Positions 1 through 8,531 are shown, numbered from the stretch's first letter. The stretch is DNA of 41,385 nt from an uncultured Alphaproteobacteria bacterium (GCA_902540655.1 CACBNQ010000011.1:1-41385); one strand, 5' to 3'. Numbers and translations are program-made. The notes: generated by a model not told the origin, from the letters alone.

Positions 1-133
1 TGCGATTTTCACTTTGTATTCAAGCCAAAAATTAGTTAATTAAAGGTAACATCTTTCAAGTTTATATTTACAGTATCATTGAATCAACTGTAACACATTT
101 TGCGTTTATTTGTATAACTTCAAGGAATATAGA

Positions 134-1504
134 TTGATAAACAAGTCGGAATTACTCAGTGCGCATATTGGATCAATAGTTCTTAAACTAGCTATCCCTA
201 ACATGCTCACAATGTCTATGTGGATTATTACTTTCATTATAGAAGGCTTTTACATTGGACAACTCGGGGTGATACCCCTAGGCGGCTTGGCCTTGGGCTT
301 TCCCATGCTCTTTTTGCTCTTAATGCTGTCAGCTGGAACAATAGGTGGTGCCATTACCGGTTTAGTGGCTCAAAAGCTTGGCGCTAATAATGTTCAGGCA
401 GCGGAAGAGATTGCATTAAGTGGTCTAATACTTACATTTGGTCTAGGTATACTATTTGCTGTTATTTTTTTAGTATTCGGTAAGGTAATTTATGTAAGCC
501 TTGGGGCTAGTAAAGAAGTTTTAGAAGAAGTTTTGAAATACTCTAACGTTCTCTTTGCTGGGTCATTTACCATCTGGGTTGCAAATGGTATGGCTGGCGT
601 AGTGAGAGCAACAGGCAACATGTTCATTGCCGCACTTTTCTTAGGTATTGGGTCATTGGTTCAAATAATATTGGGAGCAGTATTCATATTTGGCATAGGC
701 CCTATACAGAGCATGGGTATTGCAGGATCATCACTTTCCATTGTTATAGGAAATGGGATAGCTGCCTTTTGTTTGCTATTTTGGCTTATGCACAAAAGTA
801 ACGCATTAAAGCTAAGGATATCAATCCGGTTTTTTAATCCTAATAGCATAATTTCTATTATTAAATTAGGATCTTTAGCGTCAATAAATGCATTTTGCAC
901 TTGGGGATCAGTTGTTGTCATAACCGCGTACATGACAAATTTTGGCGTTCAGACACTCGCAGGCTATGGCGTTGGGGCACGTTTGGAATTTCTTATTATT
1001 CCAATTGTTTTTGGCTTTGGAGCAGCATCAACTGCTTTAATCGGGATAAATATTGGTGCTAATAAATTAAAGAGGGCTTTAAACATTGGATGGGTTGCTA
1101 CTCTTTATAGTGCTTTGGCGGCTGGCTTTATAGGGTTCGGTGCCTATTTCTACCCTAGTTTTTGGTCTAATGCATTTACATCTGACCAGAATGCTCAGGA
1201 AGTATGCAAAACTTACTTAGAAATTGTTGGGCCTTTCTATATCTTTTTTGCAAGTGGGTTGTGTTTGTATTTTGCATCTCAGGGTGCAGGAAGAGTTCTC
1301 TGGCCTGCTATCGCAGCAATTATCCGTTTTTTAATCGTTATAATAGGCAGTATTATTGTTTTAAGATACACTACAGGTTCAATTAATCATTACTTTTCTC
1401 TCATATCTATTGCATTTCTCGTTCAAGCACTAATAACATCTGGAGCGATATATCTTGGCGCTTGGAATAGAAAAATAATACCTAAAGAAGAAACTATAAG
1501 ATAA
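134..1504 (+). CDS. MATE family multidrug/metabolite efflux transporter
   Basis: This is an integral inner-membrane antiporter of the MATE (NorM/DinF-like) family, which exports cationic drugs or metabolites against a Na+ or H+ gradient. The 456-residue length and about 12 hydrophobic segments in two similar halves fit the family. The N-terminal stretch with AIPNMLTMS and the GAITGLVAQKLGA segment are typical. I chose the TTG at 134 because AAGGA (122-126) sits 7 bases upstream. An in-frame TTG at 110 would add eight residues but has no Shine-Dalgarno sequence. No ATG occurs before the first membrane segment. Bases 1-133 hold no recognisable gene. The substrate cannot be predicted. The gene is followed after 44 bases by miaA. 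Confidence 0.88.
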   Translation: MINKSELLSAHIGSIVLKLAIPNMLTMSMWIITFIIEGFYIGQLGVIPLGGLALGFPMLFLLLMLSAGTIGGAITGLVAQKLGANNVQAAEEIALSGLILTFGLGILFAVIFLVFGKVIYVSLGASKEVLEEVLKYSNVLFAGSFTIWVANGMAGVVRATGNMFIAALFLGIGSLVQIILGAVFIFGIGPIQSMGIAGSSLSIVIGNGIAAFCLLFWLMHKSNALKLRISIRFFNPNSIISIIKLGSLASINAFCTWGSVVVITAYMTNFGVQTLAGYGVGARLEFLIIPIVFGFGAASTALIGINIGANKLKRALNIGWVATLYSALAAGFIGFGAYFYPSFWSNAFTSDQNAQEVCKTYLEIVGPFYIFFASGLCLYFASQGAGRVLWPAIAAIIRFLIVIIGSIIVLRYTTGSINHYFSLISIAFLVQALITSGAIYLGAWNRKIIPKEETIR

Positions 1505-1548
1505 ATTATATCTGTATTAAACTTATCAAATAATAGTACTTTGGATCT

Positions 1549-2460
1549 ATGCACAAATTTATTTGTATAAGTGGTTGTACAGCCTCGGGGAAATCTTCTT
1601 TTGCCATTGAGCTTGCTGATTATTTTGAAAGCCCTGTGATAATCAATGCCGATGCTCTACAAGTGTATGATTGTTGGAAAATACTTACAGATCGCCCAAC
1701 AGAAAAGAAGACAATGCATGATCTTTATGGTCATGTTTCATGTACTGTTAATTATAGCGTTGGAGATTGGATCAAAGATGTTAAAAATATTTTTGATCTA
1801 TATTCAAAAAACTCAAAAACGTTTATTTTTGTTGGTGGTACAGGATTATATTTTAACGCATTATTAAACGGTTTGTCACAAATTCCTCAAATCCCAGAAG
1901 AGATCAGAGATTTTGCAAATTCATGTGATCTTTCTTTTTTCTTAAAGGGTTTAAATATAAATGATCCAGATATTTTAGAGAAAATAGATACCAATAACAG
2001 ACGAAGAGTTCAAAGAGCATGGGAAGTGCTAGAAGCAACCGGCAAGAGTATGTTATATTGGCAAAGCAAAAATACGTCCCCATTAATTTCTGCATCAAAC
2101 GCAACTTTATTATTGGTTGAATTAGAAAAAGAGTGTTTGGCTAATAGGATAGGTAATAGGGTCAATCATATGTTAGAGTGTGGTGTTATAAAAGAAGTAG
2201 AGCAAGTCTATAACACTTGTTGGGATAAAAAATTACCTTTTGCAAAAGCAATAGGCGCAGAAGAAATAGTTAGTTACTTAAAAGGGGAAATAAGTTTTGA
2301 AAAACTATTCCAAAATATTGCCCTAAAGACACGCCAATTTGCAAAAAGACAAAGAACTTGGCAAAGAAATTATATGAAAAACTGGAGCCCCATTAATACT
2401 CTTGAATTGAATAGGTTAGATATCAAAAAAATAGTTAAAAAATTAAAAGCAAACAATTAA
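1549..2460 (+). CDS. miaA: tRNA dimethylallyltransferase MiaA
   Basis: MiaA transfers a dimethylallyl group from DMAPP to N6 of A37 in tRNAs that read codons starting with U, the first step of ms2i6A synthesis in the cytoplasm. The protein shows a P-loop (GCTASGKSS, residues 8-16), the substrate segment DALQVY (about 35-40), VGGTGLY near residue 97, an NNRRRVQRA segment, an AIGAEEI segment near 235 and the TRQFAKRQRTW tRNA-binding motif near the C-terminus. The length of 303 residues is normal. The LTDRP segment after DALQVY resembles alphaproteobacterial MiaA proteins. The gene lies between the MATE pump and the purine cluster, with gaps of 44 and 62 bases, so it may be transcribed with either. 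Confidence 0.95.
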   Translation: MHKFICISGCTASGKSSFAIELADYFESPVIINADALQVYDCWKILTDRPTEKKTMHDLYGHVSCTVNYSVGDWIKDVKNIFDLYSKNSKTFIFVGGTGLYFNALLNGLSQIPQIPEEIRDFANSCDLSFFLKGLNINDPDILEKIDTNNRRRVQRAWEVLEATGKSMLYWQSKNTSPLISASNATLLLVELEKECLANRIGNRVNHMLECGVIKEVEQVYNTCWDKKLPFAKAIGAEEIVSYLKGEISFEKLFQNIALKTRQFAKRQRTWQRNYMKNWSPINTLELNRLDIKKIVKKLKANN

Positions 2461-2522
2461 TTCGTTGCACTCTACATTAATAAATAATAACTATAACCTA
2501 GTGCCCCAATGAAATTTAAGAG

Positions 2523-3830
2523 ATGATAAAGCGTTACTCTAGGCCAGAAATGATAAAAGTATGGTCACAGCAAGAAAAGTATAAAATTTGGTTTGAAATC
2601 GAAGCATATGCTTGCGAAGCTATGGAAAGTATAAGCCTTATTCCTAAGGGAACAACGAAAAATGTGCTGAAGGCTAGTGGTATAGATTATGACATTGATG
2701 AAATTGATGCCATTGAAAAAATAACAAAGCATGACGTAATTGCTTTTCTTACATATCTTTCAAAGTTTATTGGAGAGAGCTCAAGATTTGTTCACCAAGG
2801 TTTAACGTCTTCTGATGTACTTGACACATGTTTCAACATACAATTGGTTAACGCATCTAACTATCTTGAAAAAGGCTTAAAAGACCTGTTAGATGTTATA
2901 AAGGTAAGAGCTTTCGAACATAAAGATACCATTTGTATAGGGCGCAGTCATGGGATATTCGCAGAACCAACAACTTTTGGCTTAAAACTAGCGCAGGCGT
3001 ACGCAGAGATGGAAAGAAATCTTATAAGATTACATAATGCTAAGAAAGAAATTTCAACTGGAGCTCTATCAGGTGCTGTTGGAACTTTTGCAAACATTGA
3101 TCCTAAGGTGGAGGCAATGGTATGTAAAAAACTTAATCTCTTTCCGGAAACAATATCAACCCAAATTATTCCTAGAGATAGACACGCAATGTTTTTTTCT
3201 GTGTTGGCAATTATAGCCTCCTCTATCGAAAGGATCGCAACAGAAATTAGACATTTGAGTAGATCTGAAGTGCTTGAAGCAGAAGAGAACTTCTCAGAAG
3301 GCCAAAAAGGTTCAAGCGCTATGCCACATAAGAGAAATCCTGTCCTTACAGAAAACCTCACTGGTTTAGCAAGATTAGTTAGGATGGCCGTAATCCCCGC
3401 ACTAGAAAATATTACGCTTTGGCATGAAAGAGATATTTCTCATAGCTCAGTAGAAAGAAATATTGGTCCAGATACAACTATTACGTTAGATTTTGCTATC
3501 ACACGTCTTACAAAAGTTATAAAGGATCTGCGTGTTTATCCAGAAAATATGAAAAGGAATATGGAAAAATCTAAAGGTCTTTACAATTCACAGCAGTTAT
3601 TACTTATGTTGACCCAGAAAGGAGTTAGCCGTGAGGATGCTTATGCTAACGTACAGAAAGTTGCAATGAAGGTTTGGAACTCAGAAAATTTGGACTTCAT
3701 GGAAGAAGCTCAAAGAGATAGTTTTATAAAGTCACATATAAATGAAAATGAGCTATTGGAGATTTCTAAACTGGAGTATCATACAAAATTTGTTGACACT
3801 TTATTTAAGAGAGTTTTTGGCACCAAATAA
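2523..3830 (+). CDS. purB: Adenylosuccinate lyase
   Basis: PurB catalyses two fumarate-releasing steps of purine synthesis: SAICAR to AICAR, and adenylosuccinate to AMP. Conserved fumarase-superfamily regions are clear: TSSD at 95-98, the catalytic-histidine region GRSHG at 140-144, and the signature SSAMPHKRNP at 264-273 on the flexible active-site loop. At 435 residues it matches the short Bacillus/alphaproteobacterial PurB type. The ATG at 2523 is the first start in frame and is preceded by a weak TAAGAG. The stop codon overlaps the purC start as TAATG, which implies translational coupling in a purB-purC-purS-purQ operon. Confidence 0.97.
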   Translation: MIKRYSRPEMIKVWSQQEKYKIWFEIEAYACEAMESISLIPKGTTKNVLKASGIDYDIDEIDAIEKITKHDVIAFLTYLSKFIGESSRFVHQGLTSSDVLDTCFNIQLVNASNYLEKGLKDLLDVIKVRAFEHKDTICIGRSHGIFAEPTTFGLKLAQAYAEMERNLIRLHNAKKEISTGALSGAVGTFANIDPKVEAMVCKKLNLFPETISTQIIPRDRHAMFFSVLAIIASSIERIATEIRHLSRSEVLEAEENFSEGQKGSSAMPHKRNPVLTENLTGLARLVRMAVIPALENITLWHERDISHSSVERNIGPDTTITLDFAITRLTKVIKDLRVYPENMKRNMEKSKGLYNSQQLLLMLTQKGVSREDAYANVQKVAMKVWNSENLDFMEEAQRDSFIKSHINENELLEISKLEYHTKFVDTLFKRVFGTK

Positions 3831-4582
3831 TGACTATAAAAAAAAAGAAAAAACTTTATGAAGGCAAGGCGAAGATTTTGTACTCTACGGGAGATTCCTA
3901 TAGCCTAATCCAGCATTTCAAGGATGAAGCAACTGCCTTTAATGCAAAAAAAAAGGAGGTAATAGAAGGTAAGGGAGTTCTAAATAATTTTTTGTCAGAA
4001 TTTTTCATGCAAAAACTTAATTCTGTAAATGTTCCAACCCACTTTATTAGTAGATTAAATATGCGCGAGCAATTAGTAGAAAAGTGTGACATCATACCTT
4101 TAGAAGTAGTCGTCCGAAATATTGCAGCTGGCTCCTTATCAAAAAGATTGGGCATAGAGGAAGGTAAACGCTTACCCAGACCATTAGTGGAGTTTTACTA
4201 CAAGGATGACAGTCTAAATGATCCATTGGTTACTGAAAGTCAAATAAGTACTTTTGAGTGGGCTACAGAAACAGAGCTAGGAGAAATATTTGAGATAGCC
4301 TTAAGAACAAATGATTTTCTATGTGGCCTGCTTTCTGCAGTTAATCTGACACTTGTAGACTTCAAGATTGAAATCGGTAGAAGCTTCAGATCAGAGGGCG
4401 AAAAACTTATTATTGCTGATGAAATAAGCCCTGATACATGTCGTCTATGGGACTCAAAAACAAAAAAACGCCTCGATAAAGATGTTTTTAGATTGAATGA
4501 AGGTAGTATTTCAATTGCATACACTGAAGTAGCGGATAGATTTGATTTATTACCAAAAAATGTGAGAAGTGCTGTACGATGA
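3830..4582 (+). CDS. purC: SAICAR synthase (phosphoribosylaminoimidazole-succinocarboxamide synthase)
   Basis: PurC joins CAIR and aspartate with ATP to give SAICAR, whose product is then a substrate of the PurB encoded just upstream. The 250-residue protein has the ATP-binding N-terminal motif YEGKAKILY (10-18), the region PLEVVVRNIAAGSL (90-103), and the signature DEISPDTCRLWD (197-208) followed by DKDVFR. A lysine-rich run at residues 4-8 precedes the first strand. The start ATG shares its A with the purB stop, and the stop overlaps the purS start as ATGA, so the three frames are tightly coupled. The DUF1476 gene often found near purC in alphaproteobacteria is absent here. Confidence 0.97.
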   Translation: MTIKKKKKLYEGKAKILYSTGDSYSLIQHFKDEATAFNAKKKEVIEGKGVLNNFLSEFFMQKLNSVNVPTHFISRLNMREQLVEKCDIIPLEVVVRNIAAGSLSKRLGIEEGKRLPRPLVEFYYKDDSLNDPLVTESQISTFEWATETELGEIFEIALRTNDFLCGLLSAVNLTLVDFKIEIGRSFRSEGEKLIIADEISPDTCRLWDSKTKKRLDKDVFRLNEGSISIAYTEVADRFDLLPKNVRSAVR

Positions 4583-4845
4583 CCCTTAATGAAGAAGTTT
4601 TCAAATTCAAAGTTGAGGTTATTCTTAAAAAAGGTGTTCTTGACCCACAAGGAGAGGCTATCAAGCAATCTATTAACATAAATAATCTAGGAAATATCTT
4701 GGATGTAAAACAAGGAAAGCTCTTTGAATTAACGGCATCATCAAAAAATAGGGAGCAAGCAATTAAGGAAGTAGAAAGAATCTGTGCAGATTTGCTTACT
4801 AATTCCGTAATTGAAGAATTTAAATATTATGAGGTTTCAGAATAA
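4579..4845 (+). CDS. purS: FGAM synthase subunit PurS
   Basis: PurS is the small structural subunit of the three-part formylglycinamidine ribonucleotide synthase (PurL-PurQ-PurS), where it bridges glutaminase and synthetase. The 88-residue protein has the expected beta-strand start, the segment GVLDPQGEAI near residue 19, and the VKQGKLFEL strand near residue 43. These are family hallmarks. The start ATG overlaps the purC stop. The purS stop TAA (4843-4845) overlaps the apparent ATA start of purQ, and the purQ Shine-Dalgarno GAGG (4831-4834) lies inside the last purS codons. Presence of PurS means the matching PurL should be the short type, but purL is not in this window. Confidence 0.95.
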   Translation: MTLNEEVFKFKVEVILKKGVLDPQGEAIKQSININNLGNILDVKQGKLFELTASSKNREQAIKEVERICADLLTNSVIEEFKYYEVSE

Positions 4846-4847
4846 TA
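4831..4847 (+). promoter_or_regulatory. purQ ribosome-binding site with a non-canonical ATA start codon
   Basis: GAGG at 4831-4834 is followed by two candidate ATA codons in the purQ frame, at 4842 (7 bases downstream) and 4845 (10 bases downstream). The 4845 codon aligns with the usual PurQ initiator methionine and overlaps the purS stop as TAATA, one base different from the TAATG junction seen between purB and purC. No ATG, GTG or TTG occurs in frame between the upstream stop at 4830-4832 and the ATG at 4935. The signal is seen directly; its use in translation is inferred. Confidence 0.65.
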
Positions 4848-5504
4848 AAGTGCGGAGTCATAGTTTTTCCTGGTTCTAATTGTGACAAAGATTGTCAAAG
4901 AGCTTTTGAAATATTTCCTGAATTTGATGTCAAAATGATCTGGCATAAAGAGACAACCCTTCCAAAAGTTGACCTCGTTGTACTTCCAGGAGGGTTCTCC
5001 TATGGTGACTATCTCAGATGCGGAGCGATAGCGGCAAAATCTCCTATTATGAAAGCTGTTAAAAACTTTTATCAGATTGGGGGATTTATTATCGGAATTT
5101 GCAATGGGTTTCAAATTTTAACAGAGACAAAGATATTACCGGGAGCATTAATACCAAATACTAATCAAAAATTTATTTGTAAGGACCAAGATTTGATTGT
5201 GGCAAACAATAAAACATTTTTTACCTCTAATTTTGAGCACAATAAAACTATTTCAATTCCTATAGCGCATCATGACGGTCAGTATTTCTTAAATGGCCCA
5301 GAAATTGATGAATTAGAACAAAATGAAGGAATTGTTTTAAAGTATAGAGACAATCCAAATGGTTCAATCAAAGATATCGCAGGAGTTTGCTCAAAAAACA
5401 AGCGCGTTATCGGAATGATGCCACATCCAGAACGAGCAGTTGATAAGGAGTTAGGTAGCATTTCGGGATTAAGGATGTTTGAGTCAGTAATATCAAATTT
5501 CTAA
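4845..5504 (+). CDS. purQ: FGAM synthase glutaminase subunit PurQ, apparent ATA start
   Basis: PurQ is the class I glutamine amidotransferase that supplies ammonia to PurL for FGAM synthesis. The nucleophile cysteine lies in GICNGFQ at residue 86, and the catalytic pair lies in PHPE (H194, E196). The conserved first strand VIVFPGSNCD (residues 5-14) is present in frame but lies upstream of the first canonical start, ATG 4935. Starting there would delete 30 conserved residues. Starting at the ATA of 4845 gives 219 residues, the normal family length. I therefore annotate an ATA start, coupled to purS. A single-base assembly error, or a true ATG in the living organism, is the main alternative. 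purL does not follow; the next gene is on the opposite strand. Confidence 0.88.
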   Translation: MKCGVIVFPGSNCDKDCQRAFEIFPEFDVKMIWHKETTLPKVDLVVLPGGFSYGDYLRCGAIAAKSPIMKAVKNFYQIGGFIIGICNGFQILTETKILPGALIPNTNQKFICKDQDLIVANNKTFFTSNFEHNKTISIPIAHHDGQYFLNGPEIDELEQNEGIVLKYRDNPNGSIKDIAGVCSKNKRVIGMMPHPERAVDKELGSISGLRMFESVISNF

Positions 5505-5538
5505 TTGAAGTAATTACTCTTTCTTTTAATTAAATGGC

Positions 5539-6249
5539 CTAAGCTTTTAATTGATTATGCTTTCTTTTCATCATGTCTTTAGCTGTTTCAACGGCAACAG
5601 CAGCATCTCTACAATATGCGTCAGCGCCAATTGATTTGCTAAATTCTTCGTTCAAAGGCGCCCCACCAACTAACACCATGTACTTATCTCTTAATCCTTT
5701 TTCAACTAAGGTATCAATTACCACCTTCATATAGGGCATAGTTGTTGTCAATAACGCAGACATACCCAAAAAATCTGGTTCCTCTTCCTCTAGCGCTGTT
5801 AAGTAGTTTTCAACAGGATTATTTATTCCTAAGTCTCTAACCTCAAAGCCTGCACCTTCCATCATCATGATTACAAGGTTTTTTCCAATATCGTGTATAT
5901 CACCCTTTACTGTGCCAATCACAAGCTTTCCTAAGCGCGGCGCACCTGTTTCTGCTAACAGTGGCTTAAGAATTGCCATTCCTGCCTTCATGGCATTGGC
6001 TGCTAATAAAACTTCCGGTACGAATAATATGCCATCACGAAAGTCCTCTCCTACTATCCGCATGCCTTCTACTAATGCTTTTGTTAAAACATCATAAGGT
6101 TGCCATTTTCTCTCCAAAAGGATGTTTACACCTTCAACGATCTCATCATTAAGACCGTCATATAAATCATCGTGCATTTGGAGAACGAGCTCATCGTCAC
6201 TAAGCTCACTAAGAATAATTTCTTCGTCAATTTCTTCTTCGTCAGACAT
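5539..6249 (-). CDS. Corrinoid (cobalamin)-binding methyltransferase subunit
   Basis: This 236-residue cytoplasmic protein resembles the B12-carrying module of MetH and of MtaC/MtbC/MttC-type corrinoid proteins. After an acidic N-terminus (1-20) comes a helical cap domain (about 25-105), then the cobalamin domain with the lower-ligand motif DIHDIG (D117, H119, G122), MSALL near 163 and GGAP near 195. Such a carrier takes methyl groups between a donor methyltransferase and an acceptor. Neither partner is encoded nearby, so the substrate (methylamines, betaine, or homocysteine in a split MetH) is open. The start is well fixed by GGAGG six bases before the ATG. It lies downstream of sufE, 21 bases after that gene's stop. 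Confidence 0.9.
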   Translation of the reverse strand: MSDEEEIDEEIILSELSDDELVLQMHDDLYDGLNDEIVEGVNILLERKWQPYDVLTKALVEGMRIVGEDFRDGILFVPEVLLAANAMKAGMAILKPLLAETGAPRLGKLVIGTVKGDIHDIGKNLVIMMMEGAGFEVRDLGINNPVENYLTALEEEEPDFLGMSALLTTTMPYMKVVIDTLVEKGLRDKYMVLVGGAPLNEEFSKSIGADAYCRDAAVAVETAKDMMKRKHNQLKA

Positions 6250-6270
6250 ACCAAACCTCCACTGAGAGAC

Positions 6271-6684
6271 TCAATTTTCTTCAGTGTTCACGAAAATTTT
6301 AATTTGGTCAATCATAGATTTTAACCCGTTTGATCTTTGTGAAGAAAGGTGAGCATTTAAGCCTAATTTCTCAAACTCTGCCCTTGGATCAACGGCTTGT
6401 GCTTCGACAAGTGTTTTGCCTTTATATAGGCTTAAAAGAATAGCGATTAAGCCCTTAACTATGAGAGCATCAGAGTCTCCTTCTATATTAAATACTTTAG
6501 AACTGTTAGATATGTTCCAATTCATATCTAGCCATACCTGACTTGCGCAACCATTTACCTTATTTTTGTCTGTTTTCATTTCGTCCGGGAGGGAGACCTG
6601 CTTTCCTAAATCAATTATATATCCATATCTATCTTCCCACTCACTAAATAAATCGAGGTCTTCCTTAATTTGATCAAAATTCAT
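6271..6684 (-). CDS. sufE: Sulfur acceptor protein SufE
   Basis: SufE accepts persulfide sulfur from a cysteine desulfurase (SufS) and passes it on for Fe-S cluster assembly. The 137-residue protein carries the active cysteine in VNGCASQVW (C46). I start at the ATG of 6684, with GAGGA eight bases upstream. A TTG at 6699 would add five residues but would contain the ribosome-binding site itself. No other suf gene is adjacent; it follows RNase D by 20 bases. In many alphaproteobacteria sufE lies close to the purine genes, as here. Length and motif are normal. Confidence 0.94.
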   Translation of the reverse strand: MNFDQIKEDLDLFSEWEDRYGYIIDLGKQVSLPDEMKTDKNKVNGCASQVWLDMNWNISNSSKVFNIEGDSDALIVKGLIAILLSLYKGKTLVEAQAVDPRAEFEKLGLNAHLSSQRSNGLKSMIDQIKIFVNTEEN

Positions 6685-6704
6685 GTGTATATTCCTCAAT
6701 AACT

Positions 6705-7862
6705 TTATACTGTTATAAGATGTAGCCCATTGTCATTGAATGTAAGAGATATTTCACCATTTTTTAGTTTCAATGCATCTTCACCAAAAATTTTGAACCT
6801 CCATCCCTCTAAAGCTCTCACATTTGGATTTTCATGTCGTGCAATCATTTCAATATCCTTTGAACTGGCAATTAATTTTGTTGCCACATTATGACAAGAG
6901 GCATTAAATTTAAGAAGAACCTTCAAAAGCTCAACGAGAGCTAACTGGCTCGAAGATAAGGGAATATATTGATAGTCCTCGATAGGCTCGTCAGGTAAAG
7001 ACTTAGAGCTTTTTATACACTCTAAAATACCTTTTGCAATCCATTCAGTTTTTAACGCCTTAGATGGTAATCTAGAGCTATAAAGATCTTGAAGTTTTTT
7101 TGGTCTCTGAGAAGCTATTTGAATTATTTCTTCATCTTTTAAAATATGTCCTCTTGGCAAATCCCTTTTCTGCGCTTCATTTTCCCTAAACGAAGAAATG
7201 CTCTTTACAATTTTAACAAAATCTTGATCTTTCCTTCGAAGCCTTATCTTTTTCCAAGACTCGTCTGGATCAGTGGAATACGTTTTAGGGTTTTTAAGAA
7301 TATCAAATTCTTCTTTTACCCAAGAAAGCCTATTAGAGTTATTTATTTCATCTTTAAGCTTTTCATAAATAGTTCTTAAATAAGTTACATCAGTTAAGGC
7401 ATAATTGATCTGCTTATCTGAAAGTGGTCTCTTTGACCAATCTGTAAACCTGCTAGATTTATCTATTTTTTTCTCTGCAATTTGATTTACTAAAGTCTCA
7501 TAAGCAACTTGATCACCAAAGCCGCAAACCATAGCAGCGATTTGAGTATCGAATATAGGTTTTGGAAGTACACCTGTTTTATTGAAAAAGATTTCTAGAT
7601 CCTGCCTTCCTGAATGCAGAACTTTTAAAACACCTTCATTTGCTAAAAGGTCAAAAAATGGTTTTAGGGATAGTTTTTCTGATAGTGGATCTATTAACGC
7701 AAAACTGTCTTTACCTTTTTCAGGATAAGCAATTTGAATTAAACATAGTTTAGCGTAATAAGTCTTATCACGCATAAACTCCGTATCAATGGTTACATAG
7801 GGATAATTTGCGGCCGCCAAACAAAAAGCCTCAAGATCCTGAGTAGTATCAATTATTGACAC
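6705..7862 (-). CDS. rnd: Ribonuclease D
   Basis: RNase D is a 3'-5' exoribonuclease that trims tRNA and other small structured RNAs. The DEDD-type catalytic set is complete: D26 and E28 in IDTEFMR, D88 in HSGRQDLE, and Y154 with D158 in YALTDVTYL. An HRDC-like helical region covers about 208-288, and a divergent C-terminal domain follows. The 385-residue length is usual for the family. The start is GTG at 7862, with AAGGGA five bases upstream. The gene lies 10 bases downstream of the GST gene and 20 bases upstream of sufE, so these genes are probably one transcript. Confidence 0.95.
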   Translation of the reverse strand: MSIIDTTQDLEAFCLAAANYPYVTIDTEFMRDKTYYAKLCLIQIAYPEKGKDSFALIDPLSEKLSLKPFFDLLANEGVLKVLHSGRQDLEIFFNKTGVLPKPIFDTQIAAMVCGFGDQVAYETLVNQIAEKKIDKSSRFTDWSKRPLSDKQINYALTDVTYLRTIYEKLKDEINNSNRLSWVKEEFDILKNPKTYSTDPDESWKKIRLRRKDQDFVKIVKSISSFRENEAQKRDLPRGHILKDEEIIQIASQRPKKLQDLYSSRLPSKALKTEWIAKGILECIKSSKSLPDEPIEDYQYIPLSSSQLALVELLKVLLKFNASCHNVATKLIASSKDIEMIARHENPNVRALEGWRFKIFGEDALKLKNGEISLTFNDNGLHLITV

Positions 7863-7872
7863 GTAATTCCCT

Positions 7873-8508
7873 TTATAGTTTTAATTGTGCACTATCCCTC
7901 TTAGAAACTCTTTCATACCAATCCCTCAAACCGGTCATTAAATCAGGTATTGGCTCTTTGATTGCTCTCGTAAAATCAACAGCAACAAACGCCCATATAT
8001 CGGCTGCCGTAAACCTATCTGAGCACAAAAAGGATTTACCACTTAATTGGTGGTTTAATATTTCAAAGTATGATTTAACCCTTTCTCTTCCCCTAATTGC
8101 TAATTCTGGAATTTGTTCATAATTTTTTGGACCGGTAATCGCTCTATTTTTCATGGCTTTAGAAGTATTTCTTAAACAATCTGCAATTGCTATAAATAAA
8201 TTACTTTCAACGTCATTAATTAAGTTTATTATTTGTCCCTTTTCTTCGTTTGTGCTTCCAAGTAGATTTATTTCAGGGAACTCTTGCTCAAGATAAACAC
8301 ATATAGAAAGACTGTGATAAAAGATGTTGTTTTCTTTAGAAACTAAAACAGGAACTGTATTTCGTGGATTTATTTTTGAAAACCAATCCTCCATTTGTTC
8401 TGAATTTCTTAAATCAACGTTCTTAGTCTCGATGTTGATTTTTTTTTCTTGGATAAACATACGAACCCTGCGAGGGCTTGGCGCAGTATTACAATCATAA
8501 AATATCAT
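7873..8508 (-). CDS. Glutathione S-transferase family protein
   Basis: This 211-residue cytosolic protein has the two-domain GST layout: a thioredoxin-like half (about 1-82) with NTVPVLV at the glutathione-binding cis-proline and HSLSICVYLE after it, then an all-helical half. The N-terminal segment YDCNTAPSPRRVRMF holds the usual active-site loop position, with serine or cysteine available. The reaction is not predictable; GSTs of this kind detoxify electrophiles or act in ring-compound degradation. The ATG at 8508 has AGGA upstream. It is the first gene of a minus-strand run (GST, rnd, sufE, corrinoid protein) and is divergent from the aldehyde dehydrogenase, with 93 bases between the two starts. 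Confidence 0.88.
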   Translation of the reverse strand: MIFYDCNTAPSPRRVRMFIQEKKINIETKNVDLRNSEQMEDWFSKINPRNTVPVLVSKENNIFYHSLSICVYLEQEFPEINLLGSTNEEKGQIINLINDVESNLFIAIADCLRNTSKAMKNRAITGPKNYEQIPELAIRGRERVKSYFEILNHQLSGKSFLCSDRFTAADIWAFVAVDFTRAIKEPIPDLMTGLRDWYERVSKRDSAQLKL

Positions 8509-8531
8509 CTTTTTCCTATAAAATTGATAAT

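Noticed and set aside
1-44. Possible tail of an upstream gene at the left edge
   Set aside because: Two frames are open for about 12 codons before stopping; this is too short to recognise and no family similarity is visible.
110-133. Longer N-terminus of the MATE protein from TTG 110
   Set aside because: No ribosome-binding site precedes it, while the TTG at 134 has AAGGA seven bases upstream.
2948-3361. Minus-strand open frame of 137 codons inside purB
   Set aside because: It is antisense to a fully conserved gene, with no start signal or family features; other antisense frames across the window were dropped for the same reason.
4935-5504. purQ starting at the first ATG (189 residues)
   Set aside because: It would delete the conserved first 30 residues that are present in frame upstream, and it lacks a Shine-Dalgarno sequence at a suitable distance.
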